Below, piece by piece: positions 26,749 through 34,055 of a DNA stretch of 52,857 nt. This DNA comes from Nitriliruptoraceae bacterium. GTDB taxonomy: Bacteria; Actinomycetota; Nitriliruptoria; Nitriliruptorales; Nitriliruptoraceae. Each line of letters starts with the position of its first letter. Position 1 is the first letter of the stretch. Location of the stretch: NCBI GenBank assembly GCA_007123425.1, contig SKLC01000079.1:1-52857 (forward strand). The letters are read 5' to 3'. The position numbers and the translations under genes are program-made. Below the pieces are notes generated by a model that was not told the origin of the DNA, made no database searches, and saw nothing but the letters and a program-made list of their open reading frames with translations.

Positions 26749-27599
26749 GTCGCCGTGGTCTCGGGAAGGTGCGGCACCGAGATGTAGAGCGCCGAGGTGG
26801 CCGCGTACACGATCCCGTCCTCGTCCACGAGGGCGCCCCGGGTGTGCAGGCGCCGGCCGTCGACCCGGTCGCTGCGGGCGACCACCCGCAGCGGCTCCAT
26901 CAGGGGGGCGCGTCGGAAGACACGCAGGTGATAGTTGGCGAGCAGCCCCACCTCGTCGCCCCGGTCCTCCACGTGGCGGAAGGAGGCCCAGGCCGTGGGG
27001 CAGGCGAGCATCGCCGAGACCACCACGGGGTCGATGGCGCCGTCGACGCCGAGCTCGTCGTCGGCGATCCAGGGGCAGACGACGGTGTCGGCGTCGTGCC
27101 AGCGCGGCACCATGCGCTGGGCCAGTGGATGGGTGGGGCGATGCCCGCAGACCCAGCAGGTGGCCAACAGCTCGCGCGGTGCCGGCTCGGCCAGCGGCGC
27201 GGTCGCGAGCTCGGCGAGGTCGTACACGCGCGGCGTCGGGTCGTGGCCCGCCAGCTCCACCTCGGCATCGACGAGCAGCGTGTCGCCGTCCATGGTCTGC
27301 ACCCGGTGGACCGCGGTGGTCTCGGTCGGCTGCACGCGGGCCTGCAGGTCCCGTCCCAGGCGGGTGGGCGCGTGCAGCCGCGCATCCAGGCGCGTCAGCG
27401 GCGCGCCGAAATGGTCGACGAGTCGCGCGACGGCGATGGCCAGGCCCGTCGCGAAGCCGCCCTGCAGCACGCCCGGCGGGCCATCGAGGCCGGGCGCAGC
27501 GTGGAGGTCGCGCACGAGCCAGGCCCCCTCGGCGCGCGCGTCGGCGCCGAGGGTGAGGCCGAGACCCGGCGGGCCTGCGTGAAGGGTGGACGCGTTCAT
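26745..27599 (-). CDS. Thioesterase-like (double hot-dog) protein
   Basis: 284 residues from the ATG at 27599; no strong ribosome-binding site is visible. The layout suggests two hot-dog repeats: PPGVLQGGFATGLAIAVARLVDHFGAP (about 44-70) has the Gly-rich helix start of acyl-CoA thioesterases, and the second half carries PVVVSAMLACPTAWASF and LANYHLRVFRRAPLMEPLRVV. A CWVCGH pair sits between them. Family assignment is by pattern only. It heads the operon with Pit and DUF47, linked by a 4-nt overlap, which is an odd partner for a phosphate carrier. Confidence 0.6.
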   Translation of the reverse strand: MNASTLHAGPPGLGLTLGADARAEGAWLVRDLHAAPGLDGPPGVLQGGFATGLAIAVARLVDHFGAPLTRLDARLHAPTRLGRDLQARVQPTETTAVHRVQTMDGDTLLVDAEVELAGHDPTPRVYDLAELATAPLAEPAPRELLATCWVCGHRPTHPLAQRMVPRWHDADTVVCPWIADDELGVDGAIDPVVVSAMLACPTAWASFRHVEDRGDEVGLLANYHLRVFRRAPLMEPLRVVARSDRVDGRRLHTRGALVDEDGIVYAATSALYISVPHLPETTAT

Positions 27600-27736
27600 G
27601 GCGGCCACGCTATCCCGCGGGCCGCGCGTAGCGTGACGGACGCTTCCCCGGGGCATGTCGGGGCGGTCAGCAGCCGCACTCGCGCGCACAGCCGCCGGCG
27701 CAGTAGGTTCACGCCACGACCTACGAGAGCGTCCCT

Positions 27737-28204
27737 GTGCGGTGTCCGACCTGCTCGACCGACGACGACCGGGTCGTCGACTCCCGGCCGAGCACGGATG
27801 GCGCGGCGATCCGCCGCCGACGGGAGTGTCGCGGCTGCGGGGAGCGATTCACGACCTTCGAGCGCGTGGAGCTGCCCGAGCTGCTCGTGCGCAAGCGCTC
27901 GGGCACGGTCTCCCCGTTCTCGCGCGACAAGGTCCTCAACGGGATGCACCGTGCGGCCAAGGGCCGGGTCGCGCCCGTGGAGCTCGACCGCGCCGCCCTG
28001 GCCGTCGAGCAGGCCCTGCGGGCCCTGGGCCAGCGGGAAGTGGCATCCGAGCAGGTGGGGTTGCAGGTGCTCGCGCAGCTGCGCGACCTCGACCCCGTCG
28101 CCTACGTGCGCTTCGCCTCGGTGTACAAGGACTTCCAGGGACCCGAGGACTTCGAGAAGGAGCTGCACTCGCTGCGCAAGGAGGCCCCGCCGAAGGGCGC
28201 CTGA
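27737..28204 (+). CDS. nrdR: Transcriptional repressor NrdR
   Basis: 155 residues, normal length, from a GTG start. The zinc ribbon is complete (C3, C6, C31, C34: MRCPTC and ECRGCGERFTT). The ATP-cone (about 49-139) begins LLVRKRSGTVSPFSRDKVLNGM and ends with RFASVYKDFQ. It senses ATP/dATP and represses ribonucleotide reductase genes by binding NrdR boxes; the matching box lies upstream of nrdJ about 6.8 kb away. In many actinobacteria nrdR and nrdJ are adjacent; here five genes separate them. Convergent with the LysM gene across a perfect hairpin. Confidence 0.97.
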   Translation: MRCPTCSTDDDRVVDSRPSTDGAAIRRRRECRGCGERFTTFERVELPELLVRKRSGTVSPFSRDKVLNGMHRAAKGRVAPVELDRAALAVEQALRALGQREVASEQVGLQVLAQLRDLDPVAYVRFASVYKDFQGPEDFEKELHSLRKEAPPKGA

Positions 28205-28223
28205 GGCCGCGGGCGAGGCGCCC
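28195..28223. terminator. Bidirectional hairpin terminator between nrdR and the LysM gene
   Basis: Perfect 8-bp inverted repeat GGGCGCCT / AGGCGCCC with a 13-nt loop, starting inside the last nrdR codons. It sits between convergent genes and lacks a U-tract, the usual actinobacterial style. Confidence 0.45.
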
Positions 28224-28261
28224 GACCTGGAGCGGTGGTGCTGCGGGGAAGGAACCGGCGG

Positions 28262-28594
28262 TCAGCGCGCCGGGATCAGCACCACCGTCCAGGCCTCGAC
28301 CTCGCCCCCGGCGAGACCGTTGAGGTCCTTGATTCGGTGCAGATGGTCACGTGGATCGACGCCCTGAGGCGCGGTGGCCACCGTCACGTCCCAGAGGGTC
28401 TCCCCCGGCTGCACGATGGCGTGCCCCGCCACCTTGTCCTCGAGCTCCGCCTCCGCGCCGACGCGCCCGATCAAGCCCGTGGCCAGGAACGCCACCGCGA
28501 GCAGCGCGACCACGACGAGGGCCCGCCGACGCCAGTACACCGCGGCCCCGGGCCGGGCCTGTGTGCCTCGCGCCTGCAGCTGCATGGGGCTCAT
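28262..28594 (-). CDS. LysM-domain membrane protein, SOS division-suppressor type (YneA/ChiZ-like)
   Basis: 110 residues from the ATG at 28594 with AAAGG 8 nt upstream. A basic N-terminus, one transmembrane helix (about 25-43) and an extracytoplasmic LysM domain (VQPGETLWDVTV, RIKDLNGL, LIPAR at the end). A single-TM LysM protein divergent from lexA is the arrangement of yneA in Bacillus and of Rv2719c/chiZ in Mycobacterium, which halt division during DNA damage. Four LexA boxes lie in the shared promoter region, strongly suggesting SOS induction. The function is inferred from context and architecture. Confidence 0.85.
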   Translation of the reverse strand: MSPMQLQARGTQARPGAAVYWRRRALVVVALLAVAFLATGLIGRVGAEAELEDKVAGHAIVQPGETLWDVTVATAPQGVDPRDHLHRIKDLNGLAGGEVEAWTVVLIPAR

Positions 28595-28662
28595 CGCTCG
28601 CGCCTTTCACATCGGGTCGTGGTGCCTCGGTCGATATGACGGTACGGATGACCTGTGACACC

Positions 28663-28676
28663 CGAACGTGCGTTCT
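28663..28676. promoter_or_regulatory. LexA box 1
   Basis: CGAACGTGCGTTCT, one mismatch to the palindrome CGAAC-N4-GTTCG. The box nearest the LysM gene start (68 nt away). Confidence 0.75.
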
Positions 28677-28689
28677 CTCCCCAGTGAAG

Positions 28690-28703
28690 CGAACGCGCGT
28701 TCG
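28690..28703. promoter_or_regulatory. LexA box 2
   Basis: CGAACGCGCGTTCG, a perfect palindrome of the CGAAC-N4-GTTCG actinobacterial SOS type. Confidence 0.9.
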
Positions 28704-28714
28704 GGCGTCAAGGG

Positions 28715-28728
28715 CGAACGGGTGTTCG
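28715..28728. promoter_or_regulatory. LexA box 3
   Basis: CGAACGGGTGTTCG, perfect CGAAC/GTTCG arms, 25 bp from box 2. Confidence 0.9.
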
Positions 28729-28759
28729 CGGAGCCGGGTGCCAGGTGCTACGGTCGTGA

Positions 28760-28773
28760 CGAACGCCCGTTCG
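28760..28773. promoter_or_regulatory. LexA box 4
   Basis: CGAACGCCCGTTCG, perfect arms, 25 nt before the lexA start codon; well placed for autorepression. Confidence 0.9.
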
Positions 28774-28797
28774 GGGCGCGGCGGCGAGGAGTGACGC

Positions 28798-29463
28798 GTG
28801 GTCAAGAACGTGGATCGGCACCTGCGGTTCGACGAGCCGCTCACGGAGCGGCAGCGGGGCATCCTGGAGATGATCCATGCCCACGTCAGCGAGCATGGCT
28901 ACCCGCCCTCGGTCCGCGAGATCGGCGACGCCGTGGGCCTGAAGTCGACCTCCTCGGTCCACGCGCACCTGGAGACCCTCGAGGACCGCGGCTACCTGCG
29001 CCGCGACCCCACCAAGCCGCGGGCCCTGGAGCTCGGGCGCGACCCGATCACCTCGCTGGATCGGCGGCCCGAGGCCTCCACCGCGGTCCCCCTGGTGGGT
29101 GAGATCGCCGCAGGTGGCCCCATCCTCGCCGAGGAGCAGGTCGAGTCGGTCTACAACCTGCCGCGCGACCTGGTCGGCGAGGGCCGCCTGTTCATGCTGC
29201 GAGTGCGCGGTGAGTCCATGATCGATGCCGGGGTGCTCGACGGCGACATGGTGGTCGTGCGTGAGCAGCCTCAGGTCGAACAGGGAGAGATGTGCGCCGC
29301 GCTGATCGAGGGCGAGGCGACGGTGAAGTTCTTCCGCCGGACCCGGTCCGGCGAGGTCTTCCTCGACCCGGCCAACCCGGGCTTCGAGCCGATCCCCGTG
29401 GACGCCGAGCAGGATGCCACGATCATGGGCAAGGTCGTCACGGTCCTGCGCAACGTGGGCTGA
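28798..29463 (+). CDS. lexA: SOS repressor LexA
   Basis: 221 residues from the GTG at 28798, with GAGGAG 6 nt upstream. N-terminal winged helix (TERQRGILEMIHAHVSEHGY, PSVREIGDAVGLKSTSSVHAHL), then the self-cleavage site A105-G106 (EIAAGGP) and a S24-type protease domain with catalytic S140 (RGESMIDAG) and K177 (EATVKFF). It represses DNA-damage genes until RecA filaments trigger autocleavage. The four boxes upstream imply tight autoregulation and control of the divergent LysM gene. Confidence 0.98.
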   Translation: MVKNVDRHLRFDEPLTERQRGILEMIHAHVSEHGYPPSVREIGDAVGLKSTSSVHAHLETLEDRGYLRRDPTKPRALELGRDPITSLDRRPEASTAVPLVGEIAAGGPILAEEQVESVYNLPRDLVGEGRLFMLRVRGESMIDAGVLDGDMVVVREQPQVEQGEMCAALIEGEATVKFFRRTRSGEVFLDPANPGFEPIPVDAEQDATIMGKVVTVLRNVG

Positions 29464-29536
29464 CGTCCGCCGTGCCGCCGGTTCGCCTGGCTCGCCCACG
29501 GTACGAGCGGGCGGATGACGCCATAGCCTTCGCCCC

Positions 29537-30061
29537 ATGGAGACGATCCGAGACCTCGTGGCCGACGTGCCCCGCCCGGGGCGCCTGTGCTGGCTCGGCC
29601 TGCGCAGCAGCAAGCGCGGTCCGATGCAGGTCGTCGAGCAGGCCGACGCGCTGGCCGGCCTCGGCCTGCAGGGCGACCGCAAGGCCCGTGGCGCCCCCAA
29701 GCCGCACGGCAGGCGTCACGTCACCCTGATCCAGCACGAGCACCTCGCCGTCATCGGGGCACTGCTCGACCAGGGACCGATCGATCCCCTCCTGCTGCGA
29801 CGCAACCTCGTCGTGCGGGGCATCAATCTCCGGGTTCTTCGCGACCGGCGGTTTCGCATCGGCGGGGCGGTGCTCGAGGGCACCGGCGACTGCCATCCCT
29901 GCTCGCGCATGGAGGAGGCGCTGGGGGCCGGGGGCTATCAGGCCATGCGAGGGCACGGCGGGCTGACGGCGCGGGTGCTCGAGTCCGGGACGCTGCGCCT
30001 CGACGACGAGGTGCTGCTGCTCCCGGCGCCCAGCGACGACGTGCTCGCCACCCCGATCTGA
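29537..30061 (+). CDS. MOSC domain protein
   Basis: 174 residues. Contains the MOSC features GLQGDRKARG (about 43-52), GRRHVTLIQHEHL (58-70), RRNLVVRGINL (88-98) and the conserved Cys in TGDCHPCSRMEEALG (C119, C122), where MOSC proteins are thought to hold the sulphur-molybdenum moiety. Single-domain version without the beta-barrel N-terminus of MOCO sulphurases; resembles YiiM/YuaD-type proteins that act on N-hydroxylated or sulphur-bearing compounds. Starts 73 nt after lexA; a shared transcript is possible but no LexA link is shown. Confidence 0.85.
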   Translation: METIRDLVADVPRPGRLCWLGLRSSKRGPMQVVEQADALAGLGLQGDRKARGAPKPHGRRHVTLIQHEHLAVIGALLDQGPIDPLLLRRNLVVRGINLRVLRDRRFRIGGAVLEGTGDCHPCSRMEEALGAGGYQAMRGHGGLTARVLESGTLRLDDEVLLLPAPSDDVLATPI

Positions 30062-30122
30062 GCAACGGCTACAGCCTCGCCCGGCGGTGCCGATCACAGG
30101 CGGGAACGGACCGGGAGGCGGG

Positions 30123-30632
30123 GTGGACAGCACCACGAGGCTGCTGAGCATCGCCGTGGCCGGGCTTCTCGGCGCCGTGCTGACCGCCTTCGTGCTGTCC
30201 CCCGCCCCGCCCGCAGCGCCCGGCCGGGACCACGACGCGGCCCGGCAGATGTACGCCCTCGTCGACGACGCCCGGGCCCGCCACGACCTGCCACCGCTGC
30301 AGCCGGCCGACGACATCGCCGACGTCGCCGCCGACTGGTCGGCGCGGATGGCCGCGGACCGGGCCCTCGAGCACAACCCGGCGCACCCGGAGCAGATCTG
30401 CTGCTGGCGTGCGGTGGCCGAGAACGTGGCCTGGTCCGATCCCCCGCGCACGCGCCTGCACCGCGACCCCGTGCAGCGGGTGGTCGAGGAGCTGCACCAC
30501 GCGCTGCTCGACTCACCGAGCCACCGGGAGAACCTGCTGTCCGACGAGGTCGACGAGATCGGCATCGGCGTGCACGTCGACGGTGACGGAGCCGTGTGGA
30601 TCACCCAGAACTTCCGGGCCTCCGCCAGGTAG
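30123..30632 (+). CDS. CAP (SCP/PR1) domain secreted protein
   Basis: 169 residues from the GTG at 30123, preceded by GGGAGG; an upstream in-frame GTG at 30087 is less well placed. Residues 1-25 look like a signal peptide or anchor (TTRLLSIAVAGLLGAVLTAFVL). The CAP domain follows: ARQMYALVDDARARHDLPPL, the first His region EHNPAH, VAENVA, and SPSHRENLLSDEVDEIGIG with the second conserved His/Glu. The ending WITQNFRA is the family's closing motif. A CC pair (QICCWRAV) may form a disulphide. Extracytoplasmic; bacterial CAP proteins are of uncertain function. Confidence 0.85.
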   Translation: MDSTTRLLSIAVAGLLGAVLTAFVLSPAPPAAPGRDHDAARQMYALVDDARARHDLPPLQPADDIADVAADWSARMAADRALEHNPAHPEQICCWRAVAENVAWSDPPRTRLHRDPVQRVVEELHHALLDSPSHRENLLSDEVDEIGIGVHVDGDGAVWITQNFRASAR

Positions 30633-31372
30633 CACGTCCTCGCAGGTCAAGCGCCCGAAGCGGCCTCTCGCGTGCATTGCACGTGGATGTACACGCCCAC
30701 GCCGCATGACACGGGCGGGGTGCTGACCGCAGTGACCGGCCTTGTCGCGGCGGCCATGGCGGCCATGTCGGCAAGGTTGACCGCACCGGAGTCCCTCGGC
30801 ATGCACGAGGTGGGCGGCGGGGGCCGTACGGAGGTACGCCGTGCGTGCGCGCCGTCCCAGTTCGGCGCAGATTTCGGGCATGCTTGGCATGCCGCCGACG
30901 GCGGCTGAAGATGGAGGACATCGTGAGCGCACCTGACCGTGGGGTACTGCCGTGCGGGCTGACACCCGCTGAGCTCTCGAGCAGGCTCGGACCGAGCCAG
31001 GTGAGCATGGCGATTCTGTACGGCCCGCGGCCGCGACGCCGTTGGCGCCCGCGGCACGGAGTGCACAGCGGTGAGAAGCGAACCAGGATTCGCGAGACGG
31101 CCCCGCGAGGTGCGCCCCTCACGTGAGACGGAGCCCCAGGACAACGTCGGCGGACCCGTTGCCGGCGTCCTTCGGCAACGCCGCATCGCACGTGCCCTGC
31201 ACGCGGCTGGGGCAGTTCCAGCCTGGGCAGCAACTGCAGCGTGGAGTCCTCGATCGGCACTGGATGCTCCGCGACGACATCAGCGACGGCGACGCCCACC
31301 ACACCTTCACCTACGGCCGCCCCGGCGACACCCCACACGCCTGGCCTCACTGCCCCTCACGCCTCGGCGGCG
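30633..31372. other. 740-bp gene-poor interval
   Basis: No convincing complete gene. Present are a perfect palindrome CGTGCA-T-TGCACG at 30671-30683, a tandem GCGGCCATG echo near 30750-30767 and a possible gene fragment at 31240-31341 listed separately. Short frames starting at 30672 and 30911 (the latter with GGAGGA just after its ATG) were considered but show no family-like sequence. The interval looks like a decayed region between two conserved blocks. Confidence 0.45.
31240..31341 (+). pseudogene. Possible fragment of an FG-GAP/VCBS-like repeat protein
   Basis: The + frame reads GVLDRHWMLRDDISDG, then HHTFTYGRPGDTP. This strongly recalls the unit of actinobacterial beta-propeller-like secreted proteins (W-x-L-R-[ND]-x-x-[ST]-x-G-x-A-x-x-x-F-x-Y-G-R-P-G-D-x-P). 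Only about one repeat is readable, with no start and no further repeats before the frame runs antisense into the next gene. Interpreted as a remnant; chance similarity cannot be excluded. Confidence 0.35.
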
Positions 31373-32062
31373 TCACTCTCGCACGAGGCGGACGTCGCCG
31401 AACACCGACGTGGCCCGCACGGGCAGGGTCGCGCTCACGGCGCCCGTGGGCGCGGCCGGCGGCCGCACGTCACCGAACACGGCCACCTCGGCGAGCGTGA
31501 TGCCGAGGTCGGCCGGGACCCGCACCTCGACGTCGCCGAAGACCGCGAGGCACTCCACCAGCCCCTCAGCGGCCGCGCTGGTGTCGAGCCGGCCGGTCGC
31601 CTCGCCGAACACCGCGACGTAGGACCGGGCGGCAGGTTCACCGCGGTGCCCGGCGCGCAGGTCATCGAACAGCGCGATCCGCGCATCGCCGAGCAGCCAC
31701 CGGTGCCCCCCGGTCGCGCCCCACACCAGGACGATCCCCAGCCCGATCAGCAGCGCCGGGGCCCTCGTGCCGGACGGCAGGGCGGTGATGGCGAGCAGCA
31801 CGGCGCCCACCAGCACCAGCCCACTGCCCGTGACCCGACGACCGGCGCCCAGCGACCACACGCCGACGGCCACCAGCAGCACGGGCCACCACGTCCCGAC
31901 CGCCGCACCGACCGCCTCGGGCACCACGTCGAGCACCAGCAGGGCGCGCAGCACGCCCAGGGCCACCAGCAGACCGCCGGCCACCGTGAGGCCCGAGGCC
32001 AGCGGCCGCTGGAGGGAGGCGACGGCCCTGCGGGCCGGGCGCACGTCATCACGGCTCATCAT
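31373..32062 (-). CDS. LiaF-like membrane protein with VFGD strands (second of pair)
   Basis: 229 residues. Start MMSRDD at 32062 overlaps the upstream stop (ATGA). Four transmembrane helices in the first half (about 18-110: GLTVAGGLLVALGVL, TWWPVLLVAVGVWSL, LVLVGAVLLAITAL, LLIGLGIVLVWG). The C-terminal domain carries four regularly spaced strand motifs: VAVFGEATGRLD, LAVFGDVEVRVP, VAVFGDVRPP and TSVFGDVRLVRE. This is the DUF5668-type membrane bundle plus the beta-helical LiaF C-terminal domain of cell-envelope-stress proteins. Likely a membrane sensor or modulator; no LiaRS-type two-component genes are adjacent. Confidence 0.75.
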   Translation of the reverse strand: MMSRDDVRPARRAVASLQRPLASGLTVAGGLLVALGVLRALLVLDVVPEAVGAAVGTWWPVLLVAVGVWSLGAGRRVTGSGLVLVGAVLLAITALPSGTRAPALLIGLGIVLVWGATGGHRWLLGDARIALFDDLRAGHRGEPAARSYVAVFGEATGRLDTSAAAEGLVECLAVFGDVEVRVPADLGITLAEVAVFGDVRPPAAPTGAVSATLPVRATSVFGDVRLVRE

Positions 32063-32781
32063 CGCACCCCCGAGCGGACGTCCGTCCGACGCACCCGCAC
32101 ATCGCCGAACACGACCAGGCCGTGCAGCGCGACCACCGGGGCATCCGGGTGGGTGCTCTGCTCGACCGCCATGGTGACGTCCCCGAGCAGCCGGGTGACG
32201 TGGTCCTCGACGCGCCATCCCGCCGGGACCTCGACGCCGACGTCGCCGAACACCGCGGTGACGGTGACCACGAGGTGGTCGCCGTCGTCAGCGGGCTCGG
32301 CGACGACCAGCGTGGCATCACCGAACACCGCGGTCGCGGTCGGTTGCGCGCCGTCCGGCCACTCGCCGTGCTCCGTCCTCGCGTCGCCCCCGATCGATTC
32401 GAGGCGAGCGGGTCCGGGCGCCGGCGCGGTTCGCGCGGCGCGGACGCGCGCACCCGCCTCGAGCAGTGCGGTGCCCAGGACCAGCAGCCCCGCGGGCAGC
32501 GCCAGCTGCCCCGGGGACGCGTCCACGACATCCAGGGTCATGGCCAGCGCCAACCCCCCGATGACGGCGACGGCGGCGCCGACCAGGGGGGTCCCGCGTA
32601 CGCCCCACCACAGGCCTGCGATGACCACCGCGACCGGCCACCAGCCCGCCAGCACGTCAGCGGCAGCGACCGCCCCGGAGGCGTCGAGCGCCAACAGCAC
32701 GCCCACGGCGATCAGGGCCAAGCCGACGGGAACGGCCCCGTCGAGCCTGCGTCGCCGCCCACGAGCCCCGTTCACGGCCAT
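32059..32781 (-). CDS. LiaF-like membrane protein with VFGD strands (first of pair)
   Basis: 240 residues from the ATG at 32781. A basic N-terminus (NGARGRRRR) is followed by four hydrophobic helices (about 18-38, 43-60, 63-82, 92-108) containing GWWPVAVVIAGLWWG. The C-terminal domain has TAVFGDATLVVAEP, TAVFGDVGVEVPAGWRVED, LLGDVTMAVEQS and LVVFGDVRVRRTD. Same architecture as its overlapping downstream partner, so the pair probably arose by duplication and works as a hetero-oligomer. Divergent from the alpha/beta hydrolase gene with a 114-nt shared promoter region. Confidence 0.75.
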   Translation of the reverse strand: MAVNGARGRRRRLDGAVPVGLALIAVGVLLALDASGAVAAADVLAGWWPVAVVIAGLWWGVRGTPLVGAAVAVIGGLALAMTLDVVDASPGQLALPAGLLVLGTALLEAGARVRAARTAPAPGPARLESIGGDARTEHGEWPDGAQPTATAVFGDATLVVAEPADDGDHLVVTVTAVFGDVGVEVPAGWRVEDHVTRLLGDVTMAVEQSTHPDAPVVALHGLVVFGDVRVRRTDVRSGVR

Positions 32782-32895
32782 CGCTGCGCTCCTTGCGCCG
32801 GTCTACCTCCTTCGTATGCCACCATCGGGCGCCGCGCAAGGGGCGTCGTGCCCGCGTGGCGTGCCCGCAGGCCGCCGCAGAGCGAAGGGACGGAT

Positions 32896-33753
32896 GTGAG
32901 GGAGCGGATCGGGCTCGCGGGCTCGGGCGTGCGACTGGCCGGCGACCGGTGGGCGCCCGACGACCTCCCGCACCGGGGCACGCTGCTGTTCCTGCACGGC
33001 GGGGGCCAGACCCGCCACGCGTGGCGCCACAGCGCGGCCCGCTTCGCCGAGCTGGGCTGGACGTCGCTCGCCCTCGACACACGCGGCCACGGCGAGAGCC
33101 AGTGGGCACCGGACGGCGACTACACCATGGAGGCGCTGGTCGCCGACCTTCGCAGCGTCCTCGCCCAGCTCGACGAGGTTCCCGTGCTCGTGGGCGCCTC
33201 GCTCGGCGGCATGACCTCGCTGCTGGTGGAGGGCGAGCACCCCGGATCCGCCCGGGCGCTGGTGCTCGTCGATGTCGTCCCGCGTCTCGAGCCGGCGGGG
33301 GTCGAGCGCATCCGCGCCTTCATGACGGCCCGGCCCGACGGCTTCGCCAGCCTCGAGGAGGTGGCCGAGGAGGTCCGCGCCTACACGCCGGAGCGCACCC
33401 GGCCGGTCAACGTCGAGGGCCTGCGCAAGAACCTGCGCCGCGGTGACGACGGCCGCTGGTACTGGCACTGGGATCCGGCCTTCCTCAGCGCGGGCGAGGA
33501 GCCACGGCGAGACGTCGACGAGTCGCGGCTGCGCCGGGCCGCCAGCCGGGTGCAGGCCCCCACCCTGGTGCTCCACGGCCGCCACTCGGACGTGGTCAGC
33601 CAGCGCGGGATCGACGAGCTGCTCGCGGTGCTGCCGCAGGCCCACACGGCCGATGTCAGCGGTGCCGGGCACATGGTCGCCGGCGATGACAACGACGTCT
33701 TCACCCGTCGACTCGACGAGTTCCTGCAGCAGCAGGTCATTCGCGAGGGGTGA
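32896..33753 (+). CDS. Alpha/beta hydrolase
   Basis: 285 residues from the GTG at 32896, with AAGGGA 5 nt upstream. The fold's landmarks are oxyanion loop FLHGGGQTRHAW (about 33-44), DTRGHGESQW, nucleophile elbow VGASLGGMTS (Ser near 99), acid in LHGRHSDVVSQ and His in GAGHMVAGDD. Closest in style to the peroxidase/epoxide-hydrolase-like actinobacterial group (HWDPAFL block). Substrate unknown; cytoplasmic. Its last 17 nt overlap antisense with the EAL remnant. Confidence 0.88.
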   Translation: MRERIGLAGSGVRLAGDRWAPDDLPHRGTLLFLHGGGQTRHAWRHSAARFAELGWTSLALDTRGHGESQWAPDGDYTMEALVADLRSVLAQLDEVPVLVGASLGGMTSLLVEGEHPGSARALVLVDVVPRLEPAGVERIRAFMTARPDGFASLEEVAEEVRAYTPERTRPVNVEGLRKNLRRGDDGRWYWHWDPAFLSAGEEPRRDVDESRLRRAASRVQAPTLVLHGRHSDVVSQRGIDELLAVLPQAHTADVSGAGHMVAGDDNDVFTRRLDEFLQQQVIREG

Positions 33754-33905
33754 TCTGGCGCGCCTGCCCCTCTGCCGGTCGCTCCGCCTCTTGGGACAGC
33801 AGCAGCTGGTCGATCGCCGGCGCCATCGCGGGGCGGGCGTACAGGAAGCCCTGCGCGAGGTCATAGCCCAGCTCCTCGAGCAGGGAGGCCGGTGCCTCGG
33901 CTCTT
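33737..33905 (-). pseudogene. Truncated EAL-domain (c-di-GMP phosphodiesterase) C-terminal remnant
   Basis: On the minus strand the frame ending at 33737 reads APASLLEELGYDLAQGFLYARP and continues to QLLLSQEAERPAEG. This is the last helix/strand of an EAL domain; the intact gene at 49605 has DYDLAQGFHYARPMDGDAL at the same place. Upstream of about 33905 similarity stops at an AT-rich patch and no start codon or catalytic residues exist, so only the final ~50 codons survive. Confidence 0.7.
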
Positions 33906-34055
33906 GATGCCGGGCTCGTGGGACCGCTGCACCGAGAGTTGGAAACAATGCAACGGTCTAGTTATTTTGTACCACCACAGGGCGTCATGCGGGGCGGCCG
34001 CTGCGCCCCCACGCGCCGCCGCTCGTGACCACCCCGCCACCCCGCCGAGCTGCTG
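33754..34055. other. Interval with EAL remnant and AT-rich patch
   Basis: 302 bases between the hydrolase and the TetR gene. The left half is the EAL remnant. The centre (about 33930-33975) is strikingly AT-rich for this genome and may hold the TetR promoter or a mobile-element scar. Nothing recognised from 33976 to 34055. Confidence 0.5.
33939..33967 (+). promoter_or_regulatory. Possible promoter of the TetR gene
   Basis: TTGGAA, a 17-nt spacer and TTATTT within the AT-rich patch, about 90 nt upstream of the TetR start. Matches the sigma70 spacing but the hexamers are imperfect. Confidence 0.3.

Noticed and set aside
30672..30908. Small + strand frame of 78 codons
   Set aside because: No ribosome-binding site and no family-like sequence; part of a decayed interval.
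30911..31126. Small + strand frame starting ATGGAGGACATC
   Set aside because: A GGAGGA lies just inside it and could serve a GTG at 30923, but the translation is Arg-rich with no recognised similarity.
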